Shown: positions 11,382-23,717 of the stretch, piece after piece | Layout: each line of letters starts with the position of its first letter | Numbering within the stretch: position 1 is the first letter of the stretch | NCBI RefSeq assembly: GCF_025766255.1 | Contig: NW_026516854.1 | Location: 1 to 59,275 of the forward strand | DNA length: 59,275 nucleotides | DNA from: Zychaea mexicana | Taxonomy: Eukaryota > Mucoromycota > Mucoromycetes > Mucorales > Lichtheimiaceae | Direction: 5' to 3' | Position numbers and translations under genes: made by a program | Notes under the pieces: generated by a model | The model's input: only the letters and a program-made list of their open reading frames with translations | What the model was told of the DNA's origin: nothing | The model's database searches: none

Positions 11382-13973
11382 TTATATCCGGATGGAACCC
11401 CCATGTACTTCCTTTTTACAACAACTATTACAACAAGCGCCTTGACACGTGTTGGAGACCGTAACCGTTTTCTCAAAATATAAAAGTGCAAGTTCCTTTA
11501 CAAATAATGCGTCGTCCGTGGGATGTAACCCTAGTTGGATCATATCGTGTGCTGTCAACATGATTGGATCGTCTGGGGCATCACCGTTCTCGTTCATGGA
11601 TAATAAATTATCCAATGCTACAAGAATCTGATACGACAGAGTATGGAAAAAGCTAAAAGGTAATTGCTGGACACGTCAATATGCAATTCCCACTCTAATC
11701 ATGTTGTCATGACTGAATACGAAAACAAAGCTTACCCAACAAGTGCGGCTGTCAATTTCTCATGAACTCCCCATTTTCTGGTGTCCGGCACCGGTTGTTG
11801 TTGTTCACCGCCTGTAGCAGTACGTCGCTGTTGCTGATGCGATTCTGAGGATACCCGTGCAGCCACCACGTCAAAAACATCGTTATTATTGATCTCCATA
11901 GCATCTCGTTCCTCATCTGCCAAATCCTCTCCGTTGCCTAGCAGTAGCGCCTCTTGTTCTTCTGGATCCATGGGAACGTTGTCCTGCAACCCTTTCTTTA
12001 TGCGGCTGTGCTTTGATGCTGCTGCTGCATTTCCTGCGAATATTCGCTGCCACGAAGTTGATGAGGACGGAGATGGTGCTGATGCTTTTTGCTGTTGCTG
12101 TTGCTGTTGCTGTAGCTGGTGCGGTCGATAATACCACAATATCACCTGAAACATGGCTGTACTCACCGCATCCCGACAGTTCGCTTTACTTTCCAATGCA
12201 TTATCCAGCTGATCATTTAGATTATCGTCGTCTTGCGCAAATCCCATACCCCGCGCTGTATCGAAAATCTGTCGGATGGCCGAGCGGAACCGATGGAAAT
12301 CGGCTGCATTGTGGTGATGTGGTAATTTCGACGTTGATTCAATCCGCGGAGTTCCTTTAGCAAATGCGTACCATGATCGTGTATCGTTGTCTTTGTTGGA
12401 CAAATCGACTACTAGATCATAGAGCTCTGTTTTGCTTTCGAAAATGGTATCAGAGGTGCCTGGAGAGTTTTATAAGAATCATTTGAAAAAAACTTGCGTC
12501 TTGTTACATATTCATTACATTGGAAAAGCAATATTACTCACATGCTACATAGCCATCAGCAAAATCGTATAGGTCGGCTATATCGTTCACGCCAACAGCA
12601 TATTTAGGATACAGTTTTCGATGCGATTTGAACATGAATGACTTTGGCAATGCACCAAGAAGAAATGTGTTATATACTGAATGCGTATACCAACGTCAGT
12701 AATTTTTACATACCATCCCTGTCTTCGATCATCTGCACACACACTCCGATATCACTCTTTTATTTTCCCCAAAGAAAAATCCAAGAATAAAACATTACCA
12801 TATCCACAAGCTCTTTGCAGAGGAGGCGTGGTGAGAAACAGAATACGTTTCTTCAGCAAGGCAGCTTTCCAGAGTACAAAGATTTGTGGTCCAAACTGTG
12901 CAACAAAGAACGGGAACGCGTCGAGACGAGGTACAGTCTCCAATGGTGGCCGCGGTTCGACAGATATCAGTTGATCAAAAACGGGTGTAAATGACTGCGT
13001 CGGGTTGTAGTACAAAAGTGTCGCAGGTCGGAACGCTTTCAAATCCGATGCGGATGGATCCCATAGTGATGAAGAAGATGCCAAATCTTCTCGATGTTGT
13101 AATCGATGCTTTTCGAAATAGTGGTGCAAGTGTTTGCACATATACTCGTTGTCGTCCGTCTCAAAATCAAACGATCTATACGTACATTCAGTTGATATAT
13201 TCAGTTTTTTTTTCTCTTACATTTCTGTATGTACTTGATCTTGTCTTATCGGCTCCTTACTTTGCTAGCACATTAAGCGCATGCCCATGGATCCATACTT
13301 TAGCATTTGGACCCGTACTTGCATTTGGCTCGACGATCACGCCCACGGCCCGCATACATGCTCCTCGTTGCCCTTCTTCCGCATTGTCCACATTGCGAAA
13401 TATGCTCACACCAAAATACGGGGGTTTCGAAAAGAGTCTATCACGGTGTTATTATTTATCAATGGTGGTAGGGGATCCATAGGAATAAAAGAAAAAGTAA
13501 ACCTACATGGTATCTGAGCGAACACGATGATGTCCACTACATATTGCTTGATATTCAATACCATCCAAATCGGATTCTACAGAGCAATATACAACCCTCA
13601 CTGTATTAGCAAACAAATAAGTCGTGCCTCTCATATTCCCTGTTCGTTACCTGGAGGGTGCTGCCACTCAATCGTATTACCGTGGATCACGTCGAACCGT
13701 ACAACAAAAACAGCAGCAACATTATTTACTGCATTAGCAGCTAGTTCCTCTGTAGCAATCTCGGAAAGTGGCGGCTGTTGTTCTTGGTCCACTGAGTTCG
13801 CGGGTTCTGTCGCTGGTGGTGCTGGAATCTTGCTTTGTGAAGAAGAGCTAGCAAAGGTTTTTAGCAACAACGCAGCATAAAGTTGTCGAAACCCCTCTTT
13901 TTTTTTATAAAGGTGTTGGGCCCTACCTTTCTGTCAATGGTATGGACGACACGTTGGCATCCGAAGAATCCAT
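11382..13973 (-). CDS. DENN domain protein (LCHN/DENND11, Anr2-like, DUF2347 type)
   Basis: DENN proteins act as Rab exchange factors or relatives in membrane trafficking. The eight exons are 13,973-13,927, 13,847-13,651, 13,576-13,507, 13,437-13,261, 13,175-12,799, 12,676-12,542, 12,459-11,736 and 11,652-11,382. They sum to 666 codons with agreeing phases (665 residues). After a Ser/Pro/Gln-rich N-terminus comes the DENN core: FVVRFDVIHGNTIEW, LDGIEYQAICSGHH, then PPYFGVSIFRN. It is followed by FGPQIFVLWKAALLKKRILF, the signature of this subfamily, then VYNTFLLGALP. A variable Gln/Ser-rich insert ([15 protein letters not shown]) lies in exon 7. The C-terminus (PIMLTAHDMIQLGLHP, then VKELALLYF) also fits the LCHN group. 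A small reading frame upstream (ATG at 14,161) overlaps this start out of frame. The subfamily call is from memory of motifs; the DENN call itself is firm. Confidence 0.85.
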
Positions 13974-14161
13974 TGTAAATTTCGAAACGTGAAAAATAAA
14001 ACGAAGGTTAAAAGTGCGGGTTTCGCTTCTTTCCTTTCTAAGCGATTCTGCATTGCAGCGAGCATGCTTAAAGAAAACTCAGCCGGTGGTGTTTCAAAGG
14101 TCAAATCAAGCCAATGTTTGAATACTGCATCTGAAGGATAACGTCGATTACGGATATTCAT
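13934..14161 (-). CDS. Possible uORF or small protein ahead of the DENN gene
   Basis: An ATG-initiated frame of 75 codons begins MNIRNRRYPSDAVFKHWLD. It runs past the DENN start codon at 13,973 in a different frame, so if both lie on one transcript it is an overlapping upstream ORF that would lower DENN translation. It could equally be a small independent gene, since the part up to about residue 50 looks coding in composition. No family is recognised. Confidence 0.3.
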   Translation of the reverse strand: MNIRNRRYPSDAVFKHWLDLTFETPPAEFSLSMLAAMQNRLERKEAKPALLTFVLFFTFRNLQWILRMPTCRPYH

Positions 14162-14169
14162 TTTAGTAG

Positions 14170-17100
14170 GTATAAAAGTTAGAAGCTTTGATAAGATAGA
14201 GATATCCTCTGTCGAGCTTCTTTATCTGTTATGTGAATGTTGTTGTCGAGAGGATCTTGGATATCAGTATATTAGCTCAATAACTGGAAAGACGCGAACA
14301 GCCGATTCGATTCTCAAATTGAACCTTTTTCGTTGGATAAGCGATTTAGTCCAGATTTCTGGGACAACAAGTTCTGCAAAGCAGCAGTGATGAACCTTTG
14401 TACTTTATATGAAAATGCTATGATCTAGCCACTGGTCATAATGTTATTACCATACAACAAATAGGACAACGGGTTGGAAATCTCCCCAAGCCGATGGTAT
14501 AAATCTTCAATGATATCCATTCCATTTATTTCATCCACACACTATTTCAATCTATTTGTTGTTGCAAAAGCCAGAGCCTTACGGTTCTCTCAGGCACGTA
14601 TACGTCGTTGAATTGAGCATTCCTGAGCAATATACCATATAAGCTTTTTCAGCATTCATAAAAAGAAAACGGTGGAGTGACTCACCAATAACAACTTGAA
14701 TACGCAAGACGGTTTATTGGATTAAAAGCAACTGATACAAGATCGAAAATTATGGGCTTGAAAGCCTAGCAAACAAGAAGGGTTCGACCAGTACTTGGTA
14801 TTTGATCGAGCATGATGGTTTTGCGGTAACAATTAACCAAGATAAAAAAATATTCGAAAGCTCATAGTCTCCCTCACCGTCTCTGCGACTGTCGTCGAGC
14901 CTCACAACGCTGTTTTATCGGTCTTTACAGTAGTCGGACGTCTTCCTCTGGCCCATTGAAGAAGGATCTGCGTAAACTTTGCGTCAACATGGATCCCTCT
15001 TTTACATCTCTTTTCATTTTCGGTATCGCGTCACAATACTACCGCAACGTGTCTGCTCCCAAATAAGTGACCGGCACGAAGGTTCGACGCACAATTTACC
15101 TAATGGCTGTATTCAACCCCACGTCATGGCTTTCCAGAGTGGTAACAGCATTGCTATTATCCAGCAAATGTTTCAAGCGAAACATAGAGTCCCTTTTTTC
15201 CAGACTGTCGGAAGCACATCGAAGAAACAACTCATAAATAATAGCAGGATCTACTTTTTATATGCTGCATGTTGTCGAGCAGCAATAACAGAGCTATTGT
15301 TTGCTGCGCGTAGTGTGTATGTGCACAAGTATACCATGTAACGGAAGATGTAGAGGTATCTACATATATTACATGATATATCATGCAACTCTCCATTAAT
15401 AATCTGCCTATTTTTATTTGGGTCCAACGTCTGCTACTAACAATGCTAGTGTGCAACTGTCAAAATTTAAGTGTTAGAGGAGCGGGTAAGTACGACATTA
15501 TAATAAGAATGCATATCAAGCAAGAGGACGACCAGTGCTTAACATAGAAAATGAAAGAGAGAGTCGTCATTTTTTGTATGATATGCGAGATTATGACTAA
15601 ACTGACAAACCCCGCATGACTGGATGTTGGCTGGCCCGGCCGCCTGGCGCACGCTCGCATATGTAACATGATACAATGCATTTCTGAAGAAGGTACATTA
15701 GTATTATTGTACTGACTTTATTATTCGTGTACGGCAACCCGGTAATAGTAGCCAACGACAATCTAGTGAAAAACTCCTGTCACACTTTTTTGTTTTCCTT
15801 GAAGCTACTGTATATAGCGATTTCTACAGTGCGTATTTGAACAACTCTTGTATTTGATACATGAGTTCCGAATGGTAACTAACTAGAACACTTGTGTGCG
15901 ATCACCGTGTTGTGTGATTATATGTAGACGTCCTATCCAAAGCATGACCGGCTATCATAGTAAGCCAAGTATTATGCCTAGTATTCTTTTTTTTTGTACA
16001 TATGTACAGTATATCTATGGGCTTTACAATACTCGGGCTACAAAAATTCAGGTGTTTTGTTACTGAGGACTCTTGTCGCCTGCGTAGTTTCTATAGCTGG
16101 TTCGAACAAAATGCGGAAACCAATTATCACTCTAATGTTATCACCCTATAAAAACCCTCCAATGTACTGTATTTTCCAAATACGATATACATTACCATTC
16201 GTCATTTCGTATTAGTTATGCTCTTCGCTTACAGCGCTGTTCGACATTACTCGAGTATATTCCAAAGCGGGTGGATATCTTCCATACGTATCATACCGTC
16301 AAGTTAAAAGCTCGCTCAAGCCATTTAATAATAACAACTTTTTGTATAACGGTTGCACTTTCATTTGTAGCGCGTATGATGGTGGTTGAAGTAAAACCAC
16401 TACGCGCGTGACAAAGATCCTGAGCATTGAGATGCCCGAATTTTATGTAGCCCGCATACTAACTCCCATATGCATATAACCTTGTACTGATTAAATAATT
16501 CATCTTTAAGTAGGAACCATAAATGATGCCATTCGTTGAGAAAACAAGAACGCTTTAATGCACTGATAGCTTTCTAATAAACGATACGTCCTAAAGATGG
16601 CTGACCATCACTGATCCCTGGAACTACTGTAACATACATGCATAGCGAGAACACATGCGTATATAACTTATTTACTGCGACACCGCTATTATTATTTTTG
16701 TTGTTTAGTGAAAGATTACTTGCGCGCTTACATACCGCACAATTACAGTACTGTATATTGATTACACAGCAATGAAGACGGAAATACTGTCTATGGCGCA
16801 TACTGACGTGAACCATCATTTCTTGGCAAAGTTAAAAAATCCCGCAGTGCTTATATAACCACATGTATCTTGCATAATATCTATGGTATTATAACGCCCG
16901 TAATTGTATATCCTATCTTCTGATCGTGTGATGTAGAACTGACAGCATTCATGTGTACACACTACTAGAAGTATACATCTCGTTTTCGATTCCTTTTAAT
17001 GACCCTGACGAAGTCTGGCATCTCTCTGTTTTCTAGCTAAGCTTCGAGTTGTATCGGAGCCCTGGGAAATGTACATAGTAAACTGGGGGTTTGCTAATCA

Positions 17101-19670
17101 ACATATATTACGATTTCATTAATTCTTGACATGAAAGAATATATCTTCCGACCCTATTTCCATCGAATTTTTCTCGACGGTTCAAGTCAGTGTGCACCAT
17201 AGTGCAGAGGCATGTTTTCGGTTCAATATTAGAATGAACGGCATACCACCTTATGTTCAAGTAGATATGTATGTACAATCCTCTCTCCTTCGTCGTTCAT
17301 AAAATACGTGGCGTATAATAGCATATTTCCTAACTTGGACATAGAGAGCGCAGAATACAAAAGAAGAAACGGGCTGTTGTAGTGTAAAAGTTATAATGTA
17401 TTTTCACCCCCCCCCCTTGTGTACATGTATGTACGACGAGGATTGAAGTGGGAAATCAGTGTAGATGTGAGACATAGCAAACGTAGTTTGTTGTATATGA
17501 GACTCTTTTAAGATAATATCGAATTCTCACAGCATAATAGTTTTCAATACTGTAATATTTTCGCTGCTATATACTATACTCATTGTGGCTCTCGTAATAT
17601 GTATCTATACACCATGAAAGGATATAGTGTGCATGGTGCCGCCTCCACCTACCACAAAAATTGGTTGTACAGCATTGTCGAAGCAGCCGCGAGGAAGAGG
17701 GGGGGGGAGAGAGATGACATGATGTTAATGTTTACTTAATTTACCGCCTTCTTGATGCTTTTGCATAAAATTGCAGTTAAAACAACAAGCACCGCGTGTA
17801 TACGAATGAATAGGCGGCGACACAGCAGCAACAGCAGGTACAACAATAGCAGCTATACAGGCAAAGCTGCTATGTCAAAACAAGAGACGTCATTATTTTT
17901 TGTCTCCTTAAAAAAACCGCGCATTGATTATCGCTGATATTACTCTGCTGATAGGGACAATCTTCAATAAAAGAACCAATGGTATGCAGCCCATTCCCTC
18001 TAACCCGTCTTCAAGCATTGACGGAAAACAGTAACAGCCGATAAACTGTTACACTACATTGGGAGGGGGGGACGAAGGTAAAAAGCAACTCAGAGCAATT
18101 AAGGGGTAGTACTTTTTGTTCTATTACTTAAACTGACCCGATTGAGCCCTCGGATTGACGTACCCACTATTACCTCTACTACAATAGTCGCATTGATAGA
18201 AACTAAGTGAAAAAAAAAAGAAGAGAAGAGGAACATCGCGATAGATGCAAGACATCCACAGCACCAATAAGGGCGGGCAATACGTAAGTATTAATGCGTA
18301 TCACAAACAATGATACCACTACGCATAATAATAGAATGGCTTTTTGTTGACACATCGGGATATGCGTTCCGGATGAGATGATCCTCGCCTGTCCTTCCCT
18401 GCCTGTGGCCACCCCACGCCATACAAATCAGCAGCGCACATCTGTCCCCATAATATCATTCCGATCCGAAATTTTGAATAAAGTGACCTAAGCCTAATTC
18501 TCTCTATATGATTTTCATTTTAGGTTATATAAAAAAGAGGCTCGTCATCTACTGCTACCGGAAACCCTATACAAAAAAGAAAACGTAATAGAACCTGGGT
18601 TGCTATTATACACTGTAATCGCATCTGCTCTACAAACAAACAACAAACAAACAGATGACGACGATGATGATGATGACGGAAGAAGATGTTTTCAATGGAA
18701 ACATATGTATATGAAGAACGGTGCTCGCCAAAAAGAAACAATACAGAGAAGGAAAAAGAGCAGCACAACAAAGATATAGATACATGTGTGTGTGTGTGTG
18801 TTTTGTAATGATATCTACTATGTCCTCTTCCCAGAGGGGTAAAAATGCACTGTCGTCTTCCGTCGTCGTCGGCAAACTCCCATCAAATGAGTCGACCGGG
18901 TACGTCCATCAATTAACACTACTATAGTGCACCGTTTTCCTCCCCCACACCACCCCGCACTTTATTGGTCGGGGTAATGCTGCTGCTGCTGCTGCTGCTA
19001 ATTCGTCTCGATTGTAAGCATAATCTCCTTCGAGCTGAGATGAGATAGACGACATGCATGCAGTTCCAAAAGCAGTAACTAAATAAGTATCGTCGGTCTG
19101 TCTTGTCGTGTTGGTGACATGTCCCACTTTACCCACCGACACCTCAACACCCACCCCTTTTACATAAATCTGGGGTTTGGGCGCAATGGAATACGGTTGC
19201 AATAAGTCGTGTTAAAAAAGAGCGGGTACCATTCCCCCCCCACCCGCCCCCCGGCGGGTGCTCTCTCTCTCCTAATAGCCCACAGCAACACAACCCCACC
19301 AAAAGTACCCACTCACCTCCTTTTTTAGCGTAACCGCCAAAGCACCAGATGCTGTATGCTACTATAATGCGTGAGTTAGCTGGTAAAGGGACAGGCAGCA
19401 AGAGAGAGAAAGAGAGAGTCAGACGCTTGTGATGGCACTCTCGGCTAGTTTCCTTTTTCTTTTGCATATTTTTCTGTGCGTGTGGTGTGCGTGCCTAACT
19501 TTTTCTTCTTCTTCTTCTTCTTCTTTCTTCCTTTCTCTCTCTCACCCGCTCTACGCATAAGCGCCTTCTATTGTATTATAATTTTCCCTTCTTTTTTTCA
19601 TATAAGAACAAGTCCTTTTCATTAAGCAGCCAAACAAAATAAAAAAAAACAACAACAACACCAACAACAA
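14170..19670. other. Long AT-rich intergenic region upstream of ste12
   Basis: No gene is supported across 5.5 kb. Frames of up to 120 codons (for example 14,979-15,341, TTG start) have no domain. A run of about nine C residues lies at 17,407-17,416 and a G-rich patch at 17,698-17,708. A (GCT)n run occurs at about 18,979-18,999, a (TG)n run near 18,786-18,800 and a (CTT)n run at about 19,503-19,525. The right-hand kilobase is pyrimidine-rich with (AAC)n just before the ste12 ATG, as expected for a long promoter and 5' leader of a regulatory gene. Confidence 0.5.
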
Positions 19671-19678
19671 CCCAATCT

Positions 19679-22621
19679 ATGGCCAATATAACTATGCCGA
19701 CCACCTCAACCGGTGGTGGAGGAGGTGGTCGTAACACGAACAATAGCAGCAGCCACGACAACACACCGATGATGAGCCTACCTCGACCCACGAACGATGA
19801 TACGCAAGATCGACTGAACCAGATCGACGACCTCAAATACTTTCTAGCGACAGCGACGAACGACTGGGATCCTGAACGAGCTGTCAAATCGTTTGGCTTG
19901 CCCACCGGCGAAAGCGTATCGTGCGTGTTTTGGAACCACCTGTTCCACATTACCGGCACGGACATTGTCCGCTGTCTGGTGTTCCGCTTCCATGCATTTG
20001 GTCGACCGGTCTGCAACCTCAAAAAATTCGAAGAAGGTATCTTTTCAGACCTGCGTAACCTCAAGCCGGGCAGCGACGCCTGCTTGGAAGAGCCCAAATC
20101 CGAGTTTCTCGACATGCTTTACAAGAACAATTGCATTCGCACCCAAAAGAAACAAAAGGTCTTTTACTGGTTCTCTGTCCCGCACGACCGACTCTTCTTG
20201 GACGCGCTCGAACGTGATCTTAAGCGCGAAAAGATCGGTGTCGAGCCTACCAGCGTTGCCGTGGCTGATCCAGCCTCGTCCTTGTCCCTGGATTCTACCC
20301 ACGAGCTGTTTGACCAGTTGCGCAAGTCAATGGCTCTCTCGGCTGCTGCTACTGCTCATGCGCTTGAAGACGAAGCTGTTGTGTCCGGTCGGTCGTCCAC
20401 GAATACAGCATTGGCTGCTTCTAACAGTAGTCTTGGTGGTGTTAGTAGTAGCAACAACAACAGCAACAACGAGCATCAACGGCATGCCATTTTGTCTAAT
20501 GCAGGTAAAGCCTGAATGTCAAAAACATACATACACACACACAAACCAGTTTGAAAGCAGGCACACAAGTTGGCAAACAAAAGAAAAGAATAAAAAATCT
20601 CTCCCACCCCCCCCCAAAGTATACCAACCGATGCCCTTCTTTTTGTATTCTTTTCTTCTGTTTTTTTTACCAAAACCATTTTTCCGTTATTATATATAAA
20701 TTGCAAACCAACGAACCAACTTTTTGTTTAAATTACAGACGAACATGAGGACATGATGACTGACGAAGACGAATGGGCCATGGCCTGGACACCCACAGTT
20801 ACGAGTGCTGCAGAAGTAGTAGCACCATTACCAGGAGCGAAAAGCGAAGGAGCACAAGGTGGAAGCAACCGGATAGCGTGGCAAACTTTTCCTGCTAGCC
20901 GGTCACACCAGCATCAGCAGCAGCAGCAAAGGTCCCGAAGCAACAGCAACGTGTCATCCTCATCCTCATCCATGCAGCAGGACATGGATGCGCCGATGGA
21001 GCCTATATCACACGCGATTGGCAGTCTGGACCTGGCTGAAGATAATAATCATGACGCTAGTGATACGACGTCAACGACAAAGCAACACCACTTGCGCAGA
21101 AAGTCAAAGGCGTTGATTGGCATGGTGTCGCTTTTTGAAGGTTCGGCCACGTACAAACAGCGCCGACGCCGAGCTGCATCTTTGTCATCCACAACGACAA
21201 CAACAACATCATCCTCGTCGTCCCCGTCCATCGTGACTACTGCTCATGTTGTTGCTACCCATCATACGACTGCAGCAGCACCATCGTCCTCGTCGTCATC
21301 CGGAGGACCTATTCGGCATCATCATCGTTCAACATCCAATCCTGACCTAACAGCCCTGTTTGCCCCTCCTGCTGCTCACCACCACCACCACCACCATTAC
21401 CATCATCCCCTCTTCAACGGTACACAACAACAGCAACAACAACAGCAGATACCGACGAGTAGTACAAGCAGCCCACTTGTTATCCAGAAACCTGCGCCAC
21501 CGCTCTTGTCGACCACGTCGTACAACGCATTGGCCTCCGCAACAAATGCATTAGCAAGTCTGGGCGATGATGGATCAGACCCGAACCGGACATACACGTG
21601 TCCTCTTGGTTCCTGCGGCCGTCTGTTCAAACGGCTTGAGCATCTTAAACGCCATCTGCGCACGCATACCATGGAACGCCCGTACTTGTGCCAACAGTGT
21701 GGCAAACGGTTTTCGCGTTCGGACAATTTGGCCCAACACCGCAAGACGCATGATCGGTCTAGACTCCAGGCAACGCGTAATACCAAAGACGAAGATCGGC
21801 AGGATGGACCCGGAAGCAACAGCAGCCATAGTGGCAGTGGCGGTGGTGGTGGTCCTAATAATCGCAGCAAAAGTCGTGGTTATCAACAGGGTGGCAGTAG
21901 TGAAAACAGTAGTAATGGCGGCAGTAGTAATGATGGTGGTGGTGCAACAACGCCCCATTTTCTGCCTCAGCAGTGGGCACCGCATCTGGGCGTTCTCACC
22001 GCATCCAACAACAGTCTTTGTAGCAGCCGGAGCAGTACGATGAGTCCAATGCATGATCCAGACTGGGATTTCACCACCACAGTTGTCAAGCACGAACCTC
22101 TGCCCGACTGGAGTGCTGTTGCGTCTTCGTCCTCTTCACCAAGCTGGCAACAGCCCATGTTGATGTTGCCATCGTCGTCGTCGTCTACCTTGGAACATCA
22201 CAGTAAACTTGCCATGATGCATTATCAGCAGCAACTGCAATACGGTCGCCACCATCATCATTATGGTCATGCATCCTCCTCTCCGATGATGTTGTCCTCG
22301 CTACAACAACAACAACAGCAGCAGCCCAGCTTTGTGCATAGCAACAGTAGCAGCAGTACAAGCAGCATCAGTGATAATTACTATCATTCGATGCCGTCAG
22401 CTTCGTCGTCCACCACCATGGCTGGATCAGCAGCAGCAGCAGCAGCAACAACGTCATCATCATCGTCATCGATGTATGCAGCGCTTCCTTCAGAAGATGC
22501 CTCATCGTTTCTTGTTGGCTCCACGGACTACAACAGCACAGATTTTGTCGAGTTTTACAACTCACACGCTCCTTTAATACCAACAACGTTCGTCAATGAT
22601 TATTTGGTCGATCAGGTATAA
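19679..22621 (+). CDS. ste12: Ste12-type transcription factor (STE domain plus two C2H2 fingers)
   Basis: This nuclear regulator acts at the end of the pheromone and invasive-growth MAP-kinase cascade in fungi. Exon 1 (19,679-20,504) and exon 2 (20,739-22,621) are joined in phase by a 234-bp GTAAAG...TTACAG intron, giving 902 residues. After a Gly/Asn-rich leader, the STE homeodomain-like DNA-binding region spans roughly residues 45-190 ([56 protein letters not shown]). Two C2H2 fingers lie at about residues 560-615 ([36 protein letters not shown]). Fingers are present in Ste12 of filamentous and basal fungi and absent from budding-yeast Ste12. The rest is low complexity with long Ser, Gln, His, Gly and Ala runs, suggesting disordered activation regions. 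Retaining the intron stops translation a few codons later, leaving an STE-only protein. Confidence 0.93.
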
Positions 22622-23717
22622 AAATCATTTATATTTCTCTCTCTCTCTCTCTCTCTTTTGTTTATACAACGGATATACATACCACTTCTTCTTCCCCATA
22701 ACTTTTCTATACATACATACACACATACATACACACATATGCTTTTCAACCTCCACCTTCTTTCTTTTTTGCAAACCACACACTCTCCCCAAGACATATA
22801 TATACATATCATTGTCCCAAATTTTATTCGTTCCCTTTTACTTTTTATTTTATTATTTTTATTATTATTCTTGCCCATATATGATTTATATCTCTTCAAT
22901 CTCTCTCTCTCTCTCTCTTCCTCTCCTCTCTGGCGCCAGCTTATTTATATGTTTAATTCTTTTTTTTTCAAAACCTTTTTATGCCTAACTTTTACTTTGT
23001 CTCTCGTATTGGCTAGCTTCATGATGAAACACTCTCTTTTTTTATTAATTAGTAAAAAAAAAATCTTTTGTTAAATATGTGTGTCTGTGTGTATGTATGA
23101 TGTGTAATGGCAAACTGGGAACTTTTATAAACTGGTTGTCAAGGTACTTGTAAAAGTTGAGCTCAGTTGCTAGATTGTTGCTATTGGAAACACGTTGTTG
23201 GGTTGCTATTCAACGTCCTTGATGCTTGATCAGTCGTGCTGGGATAACTGCCCATACCAACGCGAATGAAACCCAGTCTTTGAAGGATCAAGGATGACGG
23301 GTACAGTAGTTTTTTTTTTTCCTTGTGTATATATCTAATCACAAGAACAAATAGAGTATATGCTATAGCGGGCAGTGCTTTATGGTTTGCATATAATGTA
23401 CTGTGCTATTGCTACCTTGTTTGTACATACCATCACATGGTGAAAGATTCCTTTTTCCCCGCCCCAGCGCTTCCAAGAGCTTTGCAATTGCGCGCAGATC
23501 AGAAAGGATTTCTCAGAAAGGTCGGTCGGTGTGTGTCCGTGCCACCAGATCTCTTGGACCCGATACGACAAGGACCGAAAGATCTGTGATTTGTTTGAAA
23601 GATTAGTCTCCGAAGCCCAAAGAAAAAAAGAATTTTTTTATCAATCCGCCTGATCCTCTTTTTCTCTTTTACTTTTATTTCCTACTACACACCCACACAC
23701 ACATATCTCTGTGCAAA
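22622..23717. other. 3' UTR of ste12 and promoter of the transporter gene
   Basis: CT-rich tracts lie at about 22,637-22,657 and 22,901-22,918, with CATA/CACA repeats at 22,708-22,740. The open frames here (for example 22,596-23,074) are low-complexity Leu/Phe/Ser/Ile strings created by these tracts. No gene is supported. Confidence 0.6.

Noticed and set aside
14979..15341. 120-codon plus-strand frame
   Set aside because: It begins at TTG, has no domain and lies in AT-rich filler.
16091..16110. GGTTCGAA-like tRNA T-loop motif
   Set aside because: No acceptor or anticodon stem can be built around it; the same holds for similar motifs near 14,780 and 15,080.
19576..20115. Minus-strand 179-codon frame opposite ste12 exon 1
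   Set aside because: It is antisense to the well-supported STE domain and reads as low complexity at its end.
21403..22158. Minus-strand frames of 155-172 codons inside ste12
   Set aside because: They are shadows of the repetitive trinucleotide coding sequence of ste12 and lack domains.
22596..23074. Open frames of 130-138 codons after ste12
   Set aside because: They are Leu/Phe/Ser/Ile strings made by CT, CATA and T-rich tracts in the 3' UTR.
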